A stretch of 64,000 bases of DNA, from positions 868,001 through 932,000 of the forward strand of contig OZ007012.1 of assembly GCA_963931435.1 (NCBI GenBank), read 5' to 3'. This DNA comes from Coprousia sp963931435 (GTDB lineage: Bacteria > Actinomycetota > Coriobacteriia > Coriobacteriales > Coriobacteriaceae). Below, piece after piece: positions 24,574 to 32,798 of the stretch (position 1 is the first letter of the stretch; the number at the start of each line of letters is the position of its first letter). A program made the translations under genes and the position numbers. The notes under the pieces were generated by a model that did not search any database, was not told where the DNA came from, and saw only the letters and a list, made by a program, of their open reading frames with translations.

Positions 24574-25668
24574 CTATAGTAAGTTTTCCCATCCAACAAT
24601 TATGTCGCTTGCCCCGATAAACAAGGCTAGACTGTTTTCAATCTGCTTAGAGGGCCGGTAAAGTGCCCGAGACAGTTTTGCGGATCTTGCTGAAGCCTCA
24701 GCCATTGATTTTGTAGACTGCTGGGCTTTGCGAGTCTGTTCAACTAACTCTTTGATATTGGATATCGTTTCGTTTCTTTCATCACTTTCTGGATTGGATT
24801 TGAGAACGGGAAGGATAGTAATCATTTTAGGATTAATCTTATTTACTAAATCAGAGTAGCTTTTAACCTGTTCTTCAAGTTCTGATGTGATTGGCTTGAG
24901 TTTGTTCGCAACAGAAGCAGAGATGACGAGAGCTTCTTTCGTTCCGCCTCCACGCTGTTTGCTGGAATTCATTTTCTCAGTTCCCTCTTTGAAAATGCAT
25001 GATATTGAGTCAATTGAGCTTGTTTGGTTGATGAGCACCTCACTAACCTCGTTAAGGAGACTCTCGATTTCATTTAGGGAATCTAGAAAGAAGTCTGTAG
25101 GCTCATCATCGTTCGATATTGGTAATGGGCTGTTTTCTTTTTTGGTCGGGATTTCAATAGAAAAACTCGTTATCAGTTCCTGATTTGCATGAATGATTTT
25201 AAGCGCCATTTTGTTTATCGCCCGAAGATACTCTTCCGAAGACTCAGGTTTGAACCTAACGTCGGTCCAGTCTTCATATTGATAGGTAAGAGCCCTATCT
25301 ATAAGTTCTTTATCTAGATTTAAATAATCTGCTTTTACCGGTGCGAATAGAATCGGCAAAATAAGACAGGGCGCTTTGATGGTATCAATCTTATGTGAAA
25401 ACTGCTCAAACTCTGAAATACAAAATGATCTGGAAAAATAACATGGAGAATAGATAGGGATAAAGAAAGAGCAAGACTCAATACCTGAGACTATATTCTC
25501 CTGCCATCTATCCCCCCATTCGATTGAATCTCTATCAAAAAAGAGCTGAAGATCTTCACCTGTAAGAGAACGATACTCAGCGCAAAGATTGTTGCGCATC
25601 TTTGTTAGCACGTCGTGGGTGTCGTCATTGTGCGCATAGGAGAAGAAGCCGGTTATCTTAAGCGCCAT
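24574..25668 (-). CDS. TIR-domain protein with helical C-terminal region
   Basis: A 364-residue protein. Residues 1-150 are a TIR domain: ITGFFSYAHND as the first strand, LQLFFDRDSIEWGDRW, CSFFIPIYSPCYFSRS, then FCISEFEQF, where Glu86 fits the SxxCxxE catalytic position of NAD-cleaving TIR domains. Residues ~180-364 are polar and helical with coiled-coil-like stretches (NEIESLLNEVSEVL, EELVEQTRKAQQS) and no known sensor or pore. Bacterial TIR proteins often act in anti-phage defence by depleting NAD, usually with a partner; no partner is adjacent here. The gene is strikingly AT-rich compared with its GC-rich surroundings and borders an IS array, both signs of acquisition. An uncharacterised signalling role is also possible. 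Confidence 0.85.
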   Translation of the reverse strand: MALKITGFFSYAHNDDTHDVLTKMRNNLCAEYRSLTGEDLQLFFDRDSIEWGDRWQENIVSGIESCSFFIPIYSPCYFSRSFCISEFEQFSHKIDTIKAPCLILPILFAPVKADYLNLDKELIDRALTYQYEDWTDVRFKPESSEEYLRAINKMALKIIHANQELITSFSIEIPTKKENSPLPISNDDEPTDFFLDSLNEIESLLNEVSEVLINQTSSIDSISCIFKEGTEKMNSSKQRGGGTKEALVISASVANKLKPITSELEEQVKSYSDLVNKINPKMITILPVLKSNPESDERNETISNIKELVEQTRKAQQSTKSMAEASARSAKLSRALYRPSKQIENSLALFIGASDIIVGWENLL

Positions 25669-25973
25669 GATGCCTCCCTTCTACTTTGGGCTGCCATCTG
25701 TTACTAAGTTTATCTTACGGTCTATCCGATCGATTCGCCCTGTCGGTATGAAGTCGTTGTTGGTCGGGGAGGTCACCTGAGCCCGCTGTCGGCGTGCCAG
25801 TGCCCGGCGAACCTGATGTCGGCTCGGAGGCCCGTCAGGGAGCCGGAGACCGGGTACTTCCAGCCCTTCCCCTCGGATTGTAGCGCATGCGCGGCGGCCG
25901 AGCCCCTGGATCGCGCGACCGCGGCGTCCCGCCGGGCGCGGCTCCGGTCAGACAGCGCGCCCTCGCGTGTGCG
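25669..25973. other. Gap between the TIR gene and the IS21 element
   Basis: About 305 bases change from AT-rich (near the TIR gene) to GC-rich at about 25770. A minus-strand frame ending near 25773 (with GWKYPVSGSLTGLRAD and RFAGHWHADSGLR) is open but I cannot relate it to any family. It may be the tail of a gene cut by the IS. No promoter or RNA is convincing. Confidence 0.4.
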
Positions 25974-26140
25974 TGTTGATGTGCAATAAGAAATGGTCCA
26001 GATGAGCACCGGGATTTGAGCACCGCGTGCATTAAAAATTGAGCAGTTTAATCATGAGGGCCGTGCTCCAAGGGCCAGGGGCACAGCCCCCGCCGTAACG
26101 TTGTCCCGGGCGGAGACTTGGCCGGACCCGCCCGGGAAGG

Positions 26141-27622
26141 ATGGAGGAGATGACCGTGCCCCTGGACGATGTCAATGATATACGCGAGCTGGATGCCGCC
26201 GGGGTCCCGCGGGCGGAGATCGCGCGCAGGCTGCGCCTGAGCCGCAACACCGTGGCCAAATACGCCGACATGGCCGACCTGTCGCCCGCTGCGCCGGAGA
26301 CGAAGCCGAGGGTGCGCCGCGCGCTCGCGCCTGACGATACCGCATGGATCGACGCCGTGCTCGAGGCTGATTTGGGCGCGCCGCGCAAGCAGCGCCACAC
26401 CGCGAAGCGCATCTACGACCGGTTGGTCGCGGAGAGGGGGTACGGGGGCTCCTACTCCACCGTGCAACGTCGCGTGCGCGAATGGCGGCTCGCCCGCCGC
26501 GCCGCCGGCGGCGAGGGCTACCTCGAGCTCGAATGGACCCCGGGGACCGCACAGGTCGATTACGGCAGCTTCGAGGCCGACGTGGCCGGCGAGCGCCTCG
26601 CGCTCAAGCTGCTCGTCGTCTCGCTGCCGCACTCCAATGCCCGCTATGCCCGGGCCTGCGGGTCGCAGCGTTCAGAGTGCATGTGCGAGGGCCTCTCGAG
26701 AATCTTCGAGCAGATCGGACGGGCGCCGGCGGCGCTCGTCCTCGACAACGCCACCGAGGCGGGCAGGATGTCGCGCGGCAAGGTGACGGAATCCCGCCTG
26801 TTCTCTTTATTCCGCGCCCACTACCGGTGCGCGAGCCGCTACTGCAACCCATACTCCGGCAACGAAAAGGGCTCCGTGGAGAACGCCGTCGGCTTCATCC
26901 GGCGAAACCTGCTCGTCCCGGTGCCGTCGGTCGGTTCCCTCGAGGAGCTGAACAGGCTGCTGGCGGCCGGTTGCAAGCGGCTCAATGCGACTTCGCGATG
27001 CCGCGACGGGCGCCCGGTTGCCGAAGCGCTCGCAGAAGACCTCGCTGAGATGGCCGCGCTGCCCGCAGGCCCTTTCGACGCGGTCAGGTGGGTGCGGGCG
27101 CGTGCCGACAAGCGAGGTTATATTGTCGTCGACGGCCGTGAGTACGTGGCTGGGCCCGCCTGGCATTCCCGGGAGCTGATTGCCGGCGTGCGCGCCGCCA
27201 CGGTGGAGATCCTGGCCGACCGCGGCAGGCGCGTAGCGCTGCTGCCGCGCGCGTGGGGCGCCGGGGATCCGGTGCGCAACCCGCTCTCGCTCGTGCCCGC
27301 GCTCCTGGCGCGCCCCAGGGTCTTCGGGGAGTCCACGATCAGGCGCGACATGCCCTCGGGCCTCGTCAGGGCCGTCGACCGCATGGACGCGGCCGGGCGT
27401 CGCCAAACGCTGCGATCGATATCCCGCGCTGCGGAGGCGTCGGGCTTCGAGGCGGCCTGCAGGGCGGCGCTGCACGTCGTCAAAGGCGGGCGGGTGCCGG
27501 ACGACGCTACGGTGGATGTGCTCGCCCGGAGGATCGCCGCCGGCGGTCCCGAGGCTGCGGGCGGCGCCGACCTCGGCATCTACGACGAGTTCCTGAAGGC
27601 GGGCGAGCGCCATGCCGGTTAG
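26141..27622 (+). CDS. istA: IS21 transposase IstA (element D)
   Basis: A 493-residue DDE transposase. The N-terminal helix-turn-helix reads AGVPRAEIARRLRLSRNTVAKY. The catalytic core starts at GTAQVDYGSFEADV (first Asp), the second Asp is in ALVLDNATEAG and the Glu in NEKGSVENAVGFIRRNL. The C-terminus is basic. Starts at 26141 (ATG), 26150 (ATG) and 26156 (GTG) all lie close to a GGAGGAG; the true one is uncertain by a few residues. istB overlaps its last 11 bases. Confidence 0.9.
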   Translation: MEEMTVPLDDVNDIRELDAAGVPRAEIARRLRLSRNTVAKYADMADLSPAAPETKPRVRRALAPDDTAWIDAVLEADLGAPRKQRHTAKRIYDRLVAERGYGGSYSTVQRRVREWRLARRAAGGEGYLELEWTPGTAQVDYGSFEADVAGERLALKLLVVSLPHSNARYARACGSQRSECMCEGLSRIFEQIGRAPAALVLDNATEAGRMSRGKVTESRLFSLFRAHYRCASRYCNPYSGNEKGSVENAVGFIRRNLLVPVPSVGSLEELNRLLAAGCKRLNATSRCRDGRPVAEALAEDLAEMAALPAGPFDAVRWVRARADKRGYIVVDGREYVAGPAWHSRELIAGVRAATVEILADRGRRVALLPRAWGAGDPVRNPLSLVPALLARPRVFGESTIRRDMPSGLVRAVDRMDAAGRRQTLRSISRAAEASGFEAACRAALHVVKGGRVPDDATVDVLARRIAAGGPEAAGGADLGIYDEFLKAGERHAG

Positions 27623-28346
27623 CGACGGACTCGCGCGCCGCGTCCTCGAGGCCGGCCGGCGCTGCTCGCTCACCACCTCGGTGCTCGGGGAATGGGCGCG
27701 CCTGGGCACGCCCAAGCAAGTTGAGTACCTGGCAGGCTATCTCGAAGCGGAGCGCGACAGCCGCGACGCCTCCAGGCGCGCCCAGCTGCTCAGGCGCTGC
27801 GGGCTGCCCGCGCCCAAGACCTTCGACGGCTACGATTGGTCGGCGGTGTCGTGGCCCGACGGGCTCGGCCGGGAGGACCTGCTGTCGCTCTCGTTCCTCG
27901 AGCGCCGAGAGGACCTCGTGCTCATGGGCGACGTGGGCACGGGCAAGACGCACATGGCAAGCGCCTTATGCCAGCTGGCCTGCGACAGACGGCTGGAGGC
28001 CCGGTTCTTCACCGCCTCATCACTGGTCATGCGCCTTAGGCGCGCCCGCGACGAGGGCAGGATCGACCGCGAGATGTCGCAGATCGGCTGGGCCGCCCTG
28101 CTCGTCATCGACGAGCTCGGGTTCCTGCCGCTCGATGCCGACGGAGCGCGCCTCGTGTTCCAGGTCTTCGCCGACGCCTACGAGCGCCAGTCGGTGGTGA
28201 TCACAACGAATCTAGAGTTCTCCCGCTGGGGGTCGGTCTTCGGTGACGACCAGATGGCGGCGGCGGTCATCGACCGCATCGTGTACCACGGCAGACTCGT
28301 GCAGTTCAAGGGGGAGTCCTATCGCGTGCGCCATGCTCTGATGTAG
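27612..28346 (+). CDS. istB: IS21 helper ATPase IstB (element D)
   Basis: A 244-residue AAA+ ATPase, DnaA/DnaC-like, that directs target choice for IstA. Walker A is GDVGTGKTHM, Walker B is ALLVIDELGFLPL, and sensor 1 is VVITTNLEFSRWGSVFGD. It is intact and full-length for the family. It overlaps istA by 11 bases, indicating translational coupling. Confidence 0.92.
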   Translation: MPVSDGLARRVLEAGRRCSLTTSVLGEWARLGTPKQVEYLAGYLEAERDSRDASRRAQLLRRCGLPAPKTFDGYDWSAVSWPDGLGREDLLSLSFLERREDLVLMGDVGTGKTHMASALCQLACDRRLEARFFTASSLVMRLRRARDEGRIDREMSQIGWAALLVIDELGFLPLDADGARLVFQVFADAYERQSVVITTNLEFSRWGSVFGDDQMAAAVIDRIVYHGRLVQFKGESYRVRHALM

Positions 28347-28434
28347 GGGTAGGTGCTCAAAAACGCGCGCATATCCTGTGCGCATGCTGCTCAAAAGTTA
28401 TTGCACATTCTGCTCAAAACTACTTGACGAAACA

Positions 28435-28524
28435 CATCTCAGCGTAGGTGCCGCCCCTCTCGCGGTAGAGCTTCACCGCCTGCTGCTTGAACTCCGCGGT
28501 GCGCTTCGGTGACGGATGTCCCAT
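28435..28524 (-). pseudogene. IS3-family OrfA stump
   Basis: Thirty codons from an ATG at 28524 with GGAGG upstream read MGHPSPKRTAEFKQQAVKLY and then RERGGTYAEM. This is the N-terminus of an IS3/IS911-type OrfA helix-turn-helix. The frame stops being OrfA exactly where the TGTTTCG end of IS21 element D begins. The short upstream stretch to about 28602 is probably the IS3 terminal repeat, because the istB remnant next to it begins abruptly there. Confidence 0.75.
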
Positions 28525-29051
28525 CTCCCTACCTCCGTTCCCCGTTTACGGCATCATGCCGAAACGGAACTCGATGCGTCAACGGAAACGGGGGAGATTC
28601 AATGTAGTCAGGTTCAAGATTATGGACGCCCGCGTCGAGGAGGCCTGCTACCAGCTCGACCGCAGCCTGACGCGCGACCGGATCGTCAGACTCGCGGCGT
28701 GCGCCTGGGTCGAGGCGCGCGAGAACCTCGTGATCATATCGGAGAGCGGCGGCGGGAAGAGCTACATCGCGCAGGCGCTGGGGGTGGCGGCCTGCAGGAA
28801 GCTCATGTCCGTGCGCTACGCGAGGCTCAACGGCATGTTCCGCGAGCCGAGCGTTGCGAGGAGCGAAGGCCGCGTCTGCGACGCGCCCGGCAGCTTCTCG
28901 GGGCTGGACCTGCTCATCCTCGACGAATTTCTCGCCACGCCGGCCGGAAACCCGCTCAATGAGTAGTAGCCCGGTTTGGTAACGCCAATCAGCCCGAATG
29001 GTACCGCCGGTCAGCAACCGGCGGTACCGCGAGTAGGCTCCCCTGGTACCG

Positions 29052-29804
29052 CTACGAGTCCCTCTTCTTGGCGAAGTACTCCCGCATGTTCGGACCGTCG
29101 AGGTCGATGTAGCGCGACCCGGTCGCTATCCTGTTGAGGATGGAGTCGGCCATCAGCTCGCCCTCGATTCTGAGGTACCACTCGTTTGGCTCGAGCTGGG
29201 ACGCGATGAGGGTGGCCGCGCGCCCCTCCCTGGCCTCCATGATCTCGAAGAGGTCCACCGCGTTCCGCGTCGAGACCGGCGTGGTCAAGAAGTCGTCGAC
29301 GATGAGCAGCTGCACCGTCTTGTACAGGTCCATGTGCTCGTAGTAGCTGCCGTCGCCGGCGGACCGGCACCGGTTCAGATCGTCCATCATGTCGGCCAGC
29401 CTGGCGTAGCGCACGGTGAACAGCCTGCGGCACGCGGCGTTCCCGAGCGCCTGCCCGAGGAAGCTCTTGCCGCACCCCGTCTTCGAGATTATGACGACGA
29501 CCTCGCACGCCTCGACCCACTCGCACGCCGAGAGGCGGGCGACGCGGTCGCGGCTGAGCTTCCGCTCCCTCAGGTACACGACGTCCTCGACGCAGGCGGA
29601 CGGCAGCTTGAAGCGCGCCTCGCGCACGAGCTTGGCGACCTTGCGGTCGCGCCGGGCCGACGCCTCCGCCTCAATGAGCATCTCCATGCGCTCCTCGAAG
29701 GTGTACCGGTCGTAGGAGTCGTCCTCGACCATCTCGCGGAGCTTGTCGCCCATGGCCCTCACCCTGAACTTCGTGAGCATGTCGAAGTGCTCCTCGGTCA
29801 GCAT
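29052..29804 (-). CDS. istB: IS21 helper ATPase IstB (element B)
   Basis: A 250-residue intact IstB. Walker A is ISKTGCGKSFLGQAL, Walker B is VQLLIVDDFLTTPV, and the sensor region is ATLIASQLEPNEWYLRI. Its first 80 residues form the helical N-terminal region absent from the element A copy. It overlaps the istA end by 7 bases. It belongs to the IS21 subtype with SQLEPxxW after sensor 1 and differs from the IstB of elements C and D. Confidence 0.92.
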   Translation of the reverse strand: MLTEEHFDMLTKFRVRAMGDKLREMVEDDSYDRYTFEERMEMLIEAEASARRDRKVAKLVREARFKLPSACVEDVVYLRERKLSRDRVARLSACEWVEACEVVVIISKTGCGKSFLGQALGNAACRRLFTVRYARLADMMDDLNRCRSAGDGSYYEHMDLYKTVQLLIVDDFLTTPVSTRNAVDLFEIMEAREGRAATLIASQLEPNEWYLRIEGELMADSILNRIATGSRYIDLDGPNMREYFAKKRDS

Positions 29805-30792
29805 GCCCCGTCACCGTCCCTCCGGTAGGCGTCGGCGCCGCGCAGGCGCCCGGCCGACTTCGCGCGGTCGACCAGCCCGTCGCCTGCGGCCTCGGGCGGC
29901 CTCCCGGATGCCCTCGCCGCGGCGTCGGCCGCCCTGATCGCGAGGATCGCGTTCTTGAGGGAGGTGTAGCTCGGCACGGCGCCGAGCGCGTTCGACCTCG
30001 CGCACGCTCGCTCGAGGAGCTCCGGCGAATAGGACTTGGAGAGCCCGAGTATGTTCCTGGCGGGCACGAACGCCTGCTCCACGACCGGGCGGCTGGCGAG
30101 CAGCCTGTCCACCGCCGCGCCGGTCTCGCCCCCTATCCGGCGCGCCCACGACGAGAAGCGCTCGGGCGACCAGGGCGAGTCCATGGCGGCGTGCGCGGGA
30201 GGCATGTGCTCGGCGAACGTGGAGTACTGGCCCTTGCGGCCCCGGAGCCTGGCATGCTCGGCGACGGGCGCGCCGCCGGACATGACGGTGACCCGCGAGT
30301 CGGAGAGCCTCACGTCCACCTGCTCGCCGATCAGCCGGAAGGGCACGGAGTAGCGCATGTAGTCGACCGTGACGTGGTAGTCGGGCGCGACCTTGCAGCT
30401 GCGCCACTCGCACATCTCGTAGCGCTCCGCCGGCAGCGGCTGCATGCAGGCGCGCTCCTCGGACTCGTACACCGAGTCGCGCGAGCCCTCCTTGGCGGAG
30501 AACGGGCGGGCGTTCAGCCACCGCGCCCTCTCCAGGCAGAACCCGTTGAACTCCTCCAGCGTGTAGAATGTCGTCTCGTTGGCGGGCGCCACCACCCACC
30601 GCTCGACGAGGTCGACCGTGGACTCGGCGACCGCCTTGTCGCGGGGGCGGCGGACCCTGGCGGGGACGACCGCCGCCCCGTAGTGCTCGGTGATACCGTC
30701 AACCTACTTTTCACCATCTGCGCAAACGAATCGGCGCCGATCGCGCTAACGTACTTTCACCGGTTCCGCCAACGCTTTTCCACCGTTTTCGG

Positions 30793-31566
30793 CTATTCGG
30801 TGCCCCTCCTCTCGCGCGGCAGGTCCTTCAGCCGGTAGGACCTGCCCGTGATCTTGATGACGTGGCAGTGGTGGCAGACGCGGTCCGCGATCGCGCTCGC
30901 CGCCACGTCGTCCCCGAACACCTTCCCCCAGCCGCCGATGCCGACGTTGGTGGTGATGATCGTCGAGCGCTGCTCGTAGCGCGTCGAGATGAGTTGGAAG
31001 AGCAGGTCGGCCCCGCCCTCGCCTATGTCGAGGTACCCGAGCTCGTCGATGACGAGCAGCTTCGAGTGCGCGTAGTACTTGAGGCGCTTCTTGAGGATCC
31101 CGCGGGCCTGCGCGTCCTGGAGGTCCTCGACGAGCCTGGCGCAGTCCATGAACCTCACCTCGCGCCCCGCCCGCACGGCCTCGATGCCGATGGCCACGGC
31201 GAGGTGGGTCTTGCCCACGCCCGGGCTGCCGACGAGCAGCACGTTCTCGGCGCGCTCTATGAACCTGAGCGTCGCGAGCTCCTCGATGCGGGCCCTCGGG
31301 ACGCTCGGCTGGAAGTCCCAGTCGAAGTCGGCGAGCCCCTTCACGTAGGGGAAGCCCGAGGAGCGTATGCGCTGGCGGACGATCCTCGCCTCGCGGGCGG
31401 CGACCTCGACGCGGGTCATCTCCTCGAGGGCGGAGCAGAAGTCGCGCTCGCCCGCGGACACCATGCGCACGTAGTCCGGCAGCGAGGCCGCCATCTCGTG
31501 GAGCCCGAGCGCGGAGAGGTTGTCCCGCGCCCTGATCGAGGGGCTCGCCTCGGCGACGGCGCTCAC
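30793..31566 (-). CDS. istB: IS21 helper ATPase IstB (element C)
   Basis: A 257-residue intact ATPase. Walker A is GSPGVGKTHLAVAI, Walker B is KLLVIDELGYLDIG and the sensor is STIITTNVGIGGWGKVFGD. The GTG start at 31566 overlaps the istA stop in a GTGA arrangement, the usual coupling in IS21. The C-terminus ends in a basic RSYRLKDLPRERR. Confidence 0.92.
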   Translation of the reverse strand: MSAVAEASPSIRARDNLSALGLHEMAASLPDYVRMVSAGERDFCSALEEMTRVEVAAREARIVRQRIRSSGFPYVKGLADFDWDFQPSVPRARIEELATLRFIERAENVLLVGSPGVGKTHLAVAIGIEAVRAGREVRFMDCARLVEDLQDAQARGILKKRLKYYAHSKLLVIDELGYLDIGEGGADLLFQLISTRYEQRSTIITTNVGIGGWGKVFGDDVAASAIADRVCHHCHVIKITGRSYRLKDLPRERRGTE

Positions 31567-32798
31567 TCGCCACCGCCCCCTCCGAGCGCGTCGAGAAGGT
31601 CCAGGTTGGCGCGGGCGGCCGCGCGTATGTCGCCGTCCGCCCAGCGCTTGCCGTCGAGCGCCTCCATGTAGTGCTCCTCCCGGTAGACGATCGGGCCGGC
31701 GGCCTCCGCGGCGTCGTGCACGGCCACCTCCTCGCCGCCCATGCGGACCCTCACCTGGCCGCCGGGCATGGCGACGACGGTGACGCGCCTGCCGATGCAG
31801 CGCCTGGGCACCGACCACTGGCGCCCCGCCGCCCTCACGAGCATCGTGGGCGGCACGGTCTGGACGCTCACATCGCCGACCATGGACTGCAGGAGCCGGG
31901 CGTTGCCGATCGGCCTGAGCGACTCCTTCTCCCGCATGAACAGGGCGTTCGGCGGCAGGCCGGTGGTCTCGTTGGGCTCCTCGTTGCTTCTGAGCTCTAT
32001 GCGCGCGACGCACTCGAGGAGGCCCTCCCAGCCGGTGAACTCGCCCTCGTAGGCGCGGAGCCTGGAGAGGAATCGGTTCGCGCTCTCGTCCTTGCCCTTC
32101 GTCTCCGGCGTCCCGGGGCGGCAGAGCACGAGCCTGAAGCCCGCCTCCTCGGCGAACCTCCACGCGCGCTCGACCTTCCGCCTCCTGCCCCCGGAGAAGG
32201 CCACGAGGGCCGACATGTTGTCGGTGACGCACTCCTCGGGGATGCCGCCGAAGGTCAGGAAGGCGTCCAGCAGGCACGCGAGCAGGTCGTCCGTGGTCCT
32301 CGTCCTCGTGGGTATGAAGCGGTGCCTGCGGGAGTGCCCGAGCGTGCCCGACCACACGTTGAACTCGAAGACCTCGCCGTTCGCGTCGGCGAGCCTGACG
32401 TCCTCCTTCCAGTCGAACTGCAGCTGGCGGCCCGGCGGCGTCTCGAAGCGCGGGTGCGCCTCCGGGGAGGGGGAGCCGAAGGCGACCCCCTGCCTGCGGC
32501 ACCACGCGGTGAACGCCCCGTAACCCGGCAGCGGCGGATCGTTGTGCAGGTGCAGCAGCATCTCGTGCACCCCCTTCTTCGTCGCCCCGGGCAGGACGGC
32601 CTTCGCCTCGACGATCGGCCGCACGCGCTCGAACGCGCTCTCTCGGTCGGACCTGCGGTCCTCCACCTCGCCGCCCTCCCTCCAGTACTTGGCCACGGTG
32701 TGCCGGTCCAGGCCGTGCCTCCTCGCTATGTCGCTGAAGTTCGGCTTGGTCCCGGCGGCCCTGTGCATGCTCAGCTCGCCCATCACGTTCCTCTCCAT
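31563..32798 (-). CDS. istA: IS21 transposase IstA (element C)
   Basis: A 411-residue DDE transposase. Helix-turn-helix is NFSDIARRHGLDRHTVAKYW. The core has LQFDWKEDVRLADANG (first Asp), EECVTDNMSALVAF (second Asp) and GTPETKGKDESANRFLSRL (Glu). Start taken at the ATG at 32798 because GGGAGGAG lies five bases upstream; a further upstream ATG at 32855 would add 19 residues without family similarity. It appears complete. Confidence 0.9.
   Translation of the reverse strand: MERNVMGELSMHRAAGTKPNFSDIARRHGLDRHTVAKYWREGGEVEDRRSDRESAFERVRPIVEAKAVLPGATKKGVHEMLLHLHNDPPLPGYGAFTAWCRRQGVAFGSPSPEAHPRFETPPGRQLQFDWKEDVRLADANGEVFEFNVWSGTLGHSRRHRFIPTRTRTTDDLLACLLDAFLTFGGIPEECVTDNMSALVAFSGGRRRKVERAWRFAEEAGFRLVLCRPGTPETKGKDESANRFLSRLRAYEGEFTGWEGLLECVARIELRSNEEPNETTGLPPNALFMREKESLRPIGNARLLQSMVGDVSVQTVPPTMLVRAAGRQWSVPRRCIGRRVTVVAMPGGQVRVRMGGEEVAVHDAAEAAGPIVYREEHYMEALDGKRWADGDIRAAARANLDLLDALGGGGGE

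Larger units (their letters stand above)
25974..28434 (+). mobile_element. IS21-family element, complete gene pair (element D)
   Basis: Carries istA and istB in the usual overlapping order. The ends start TGTT on both sides and contain ATGTGCAATAA (left from 25979, right as its complement at 28398-28408) and several TGAGCA repeats (left around 26003, 26018 and 26043; right around 28355, 28389 and 28411), as IS21 multi-repeat termini do. The right end cuts an IS3 orfA fragment after its 30th codon. I find no target duplication and the left flank is not the rest of that orfA, so one side has been deleted or recombined after insertion. Confidence 0.75.
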
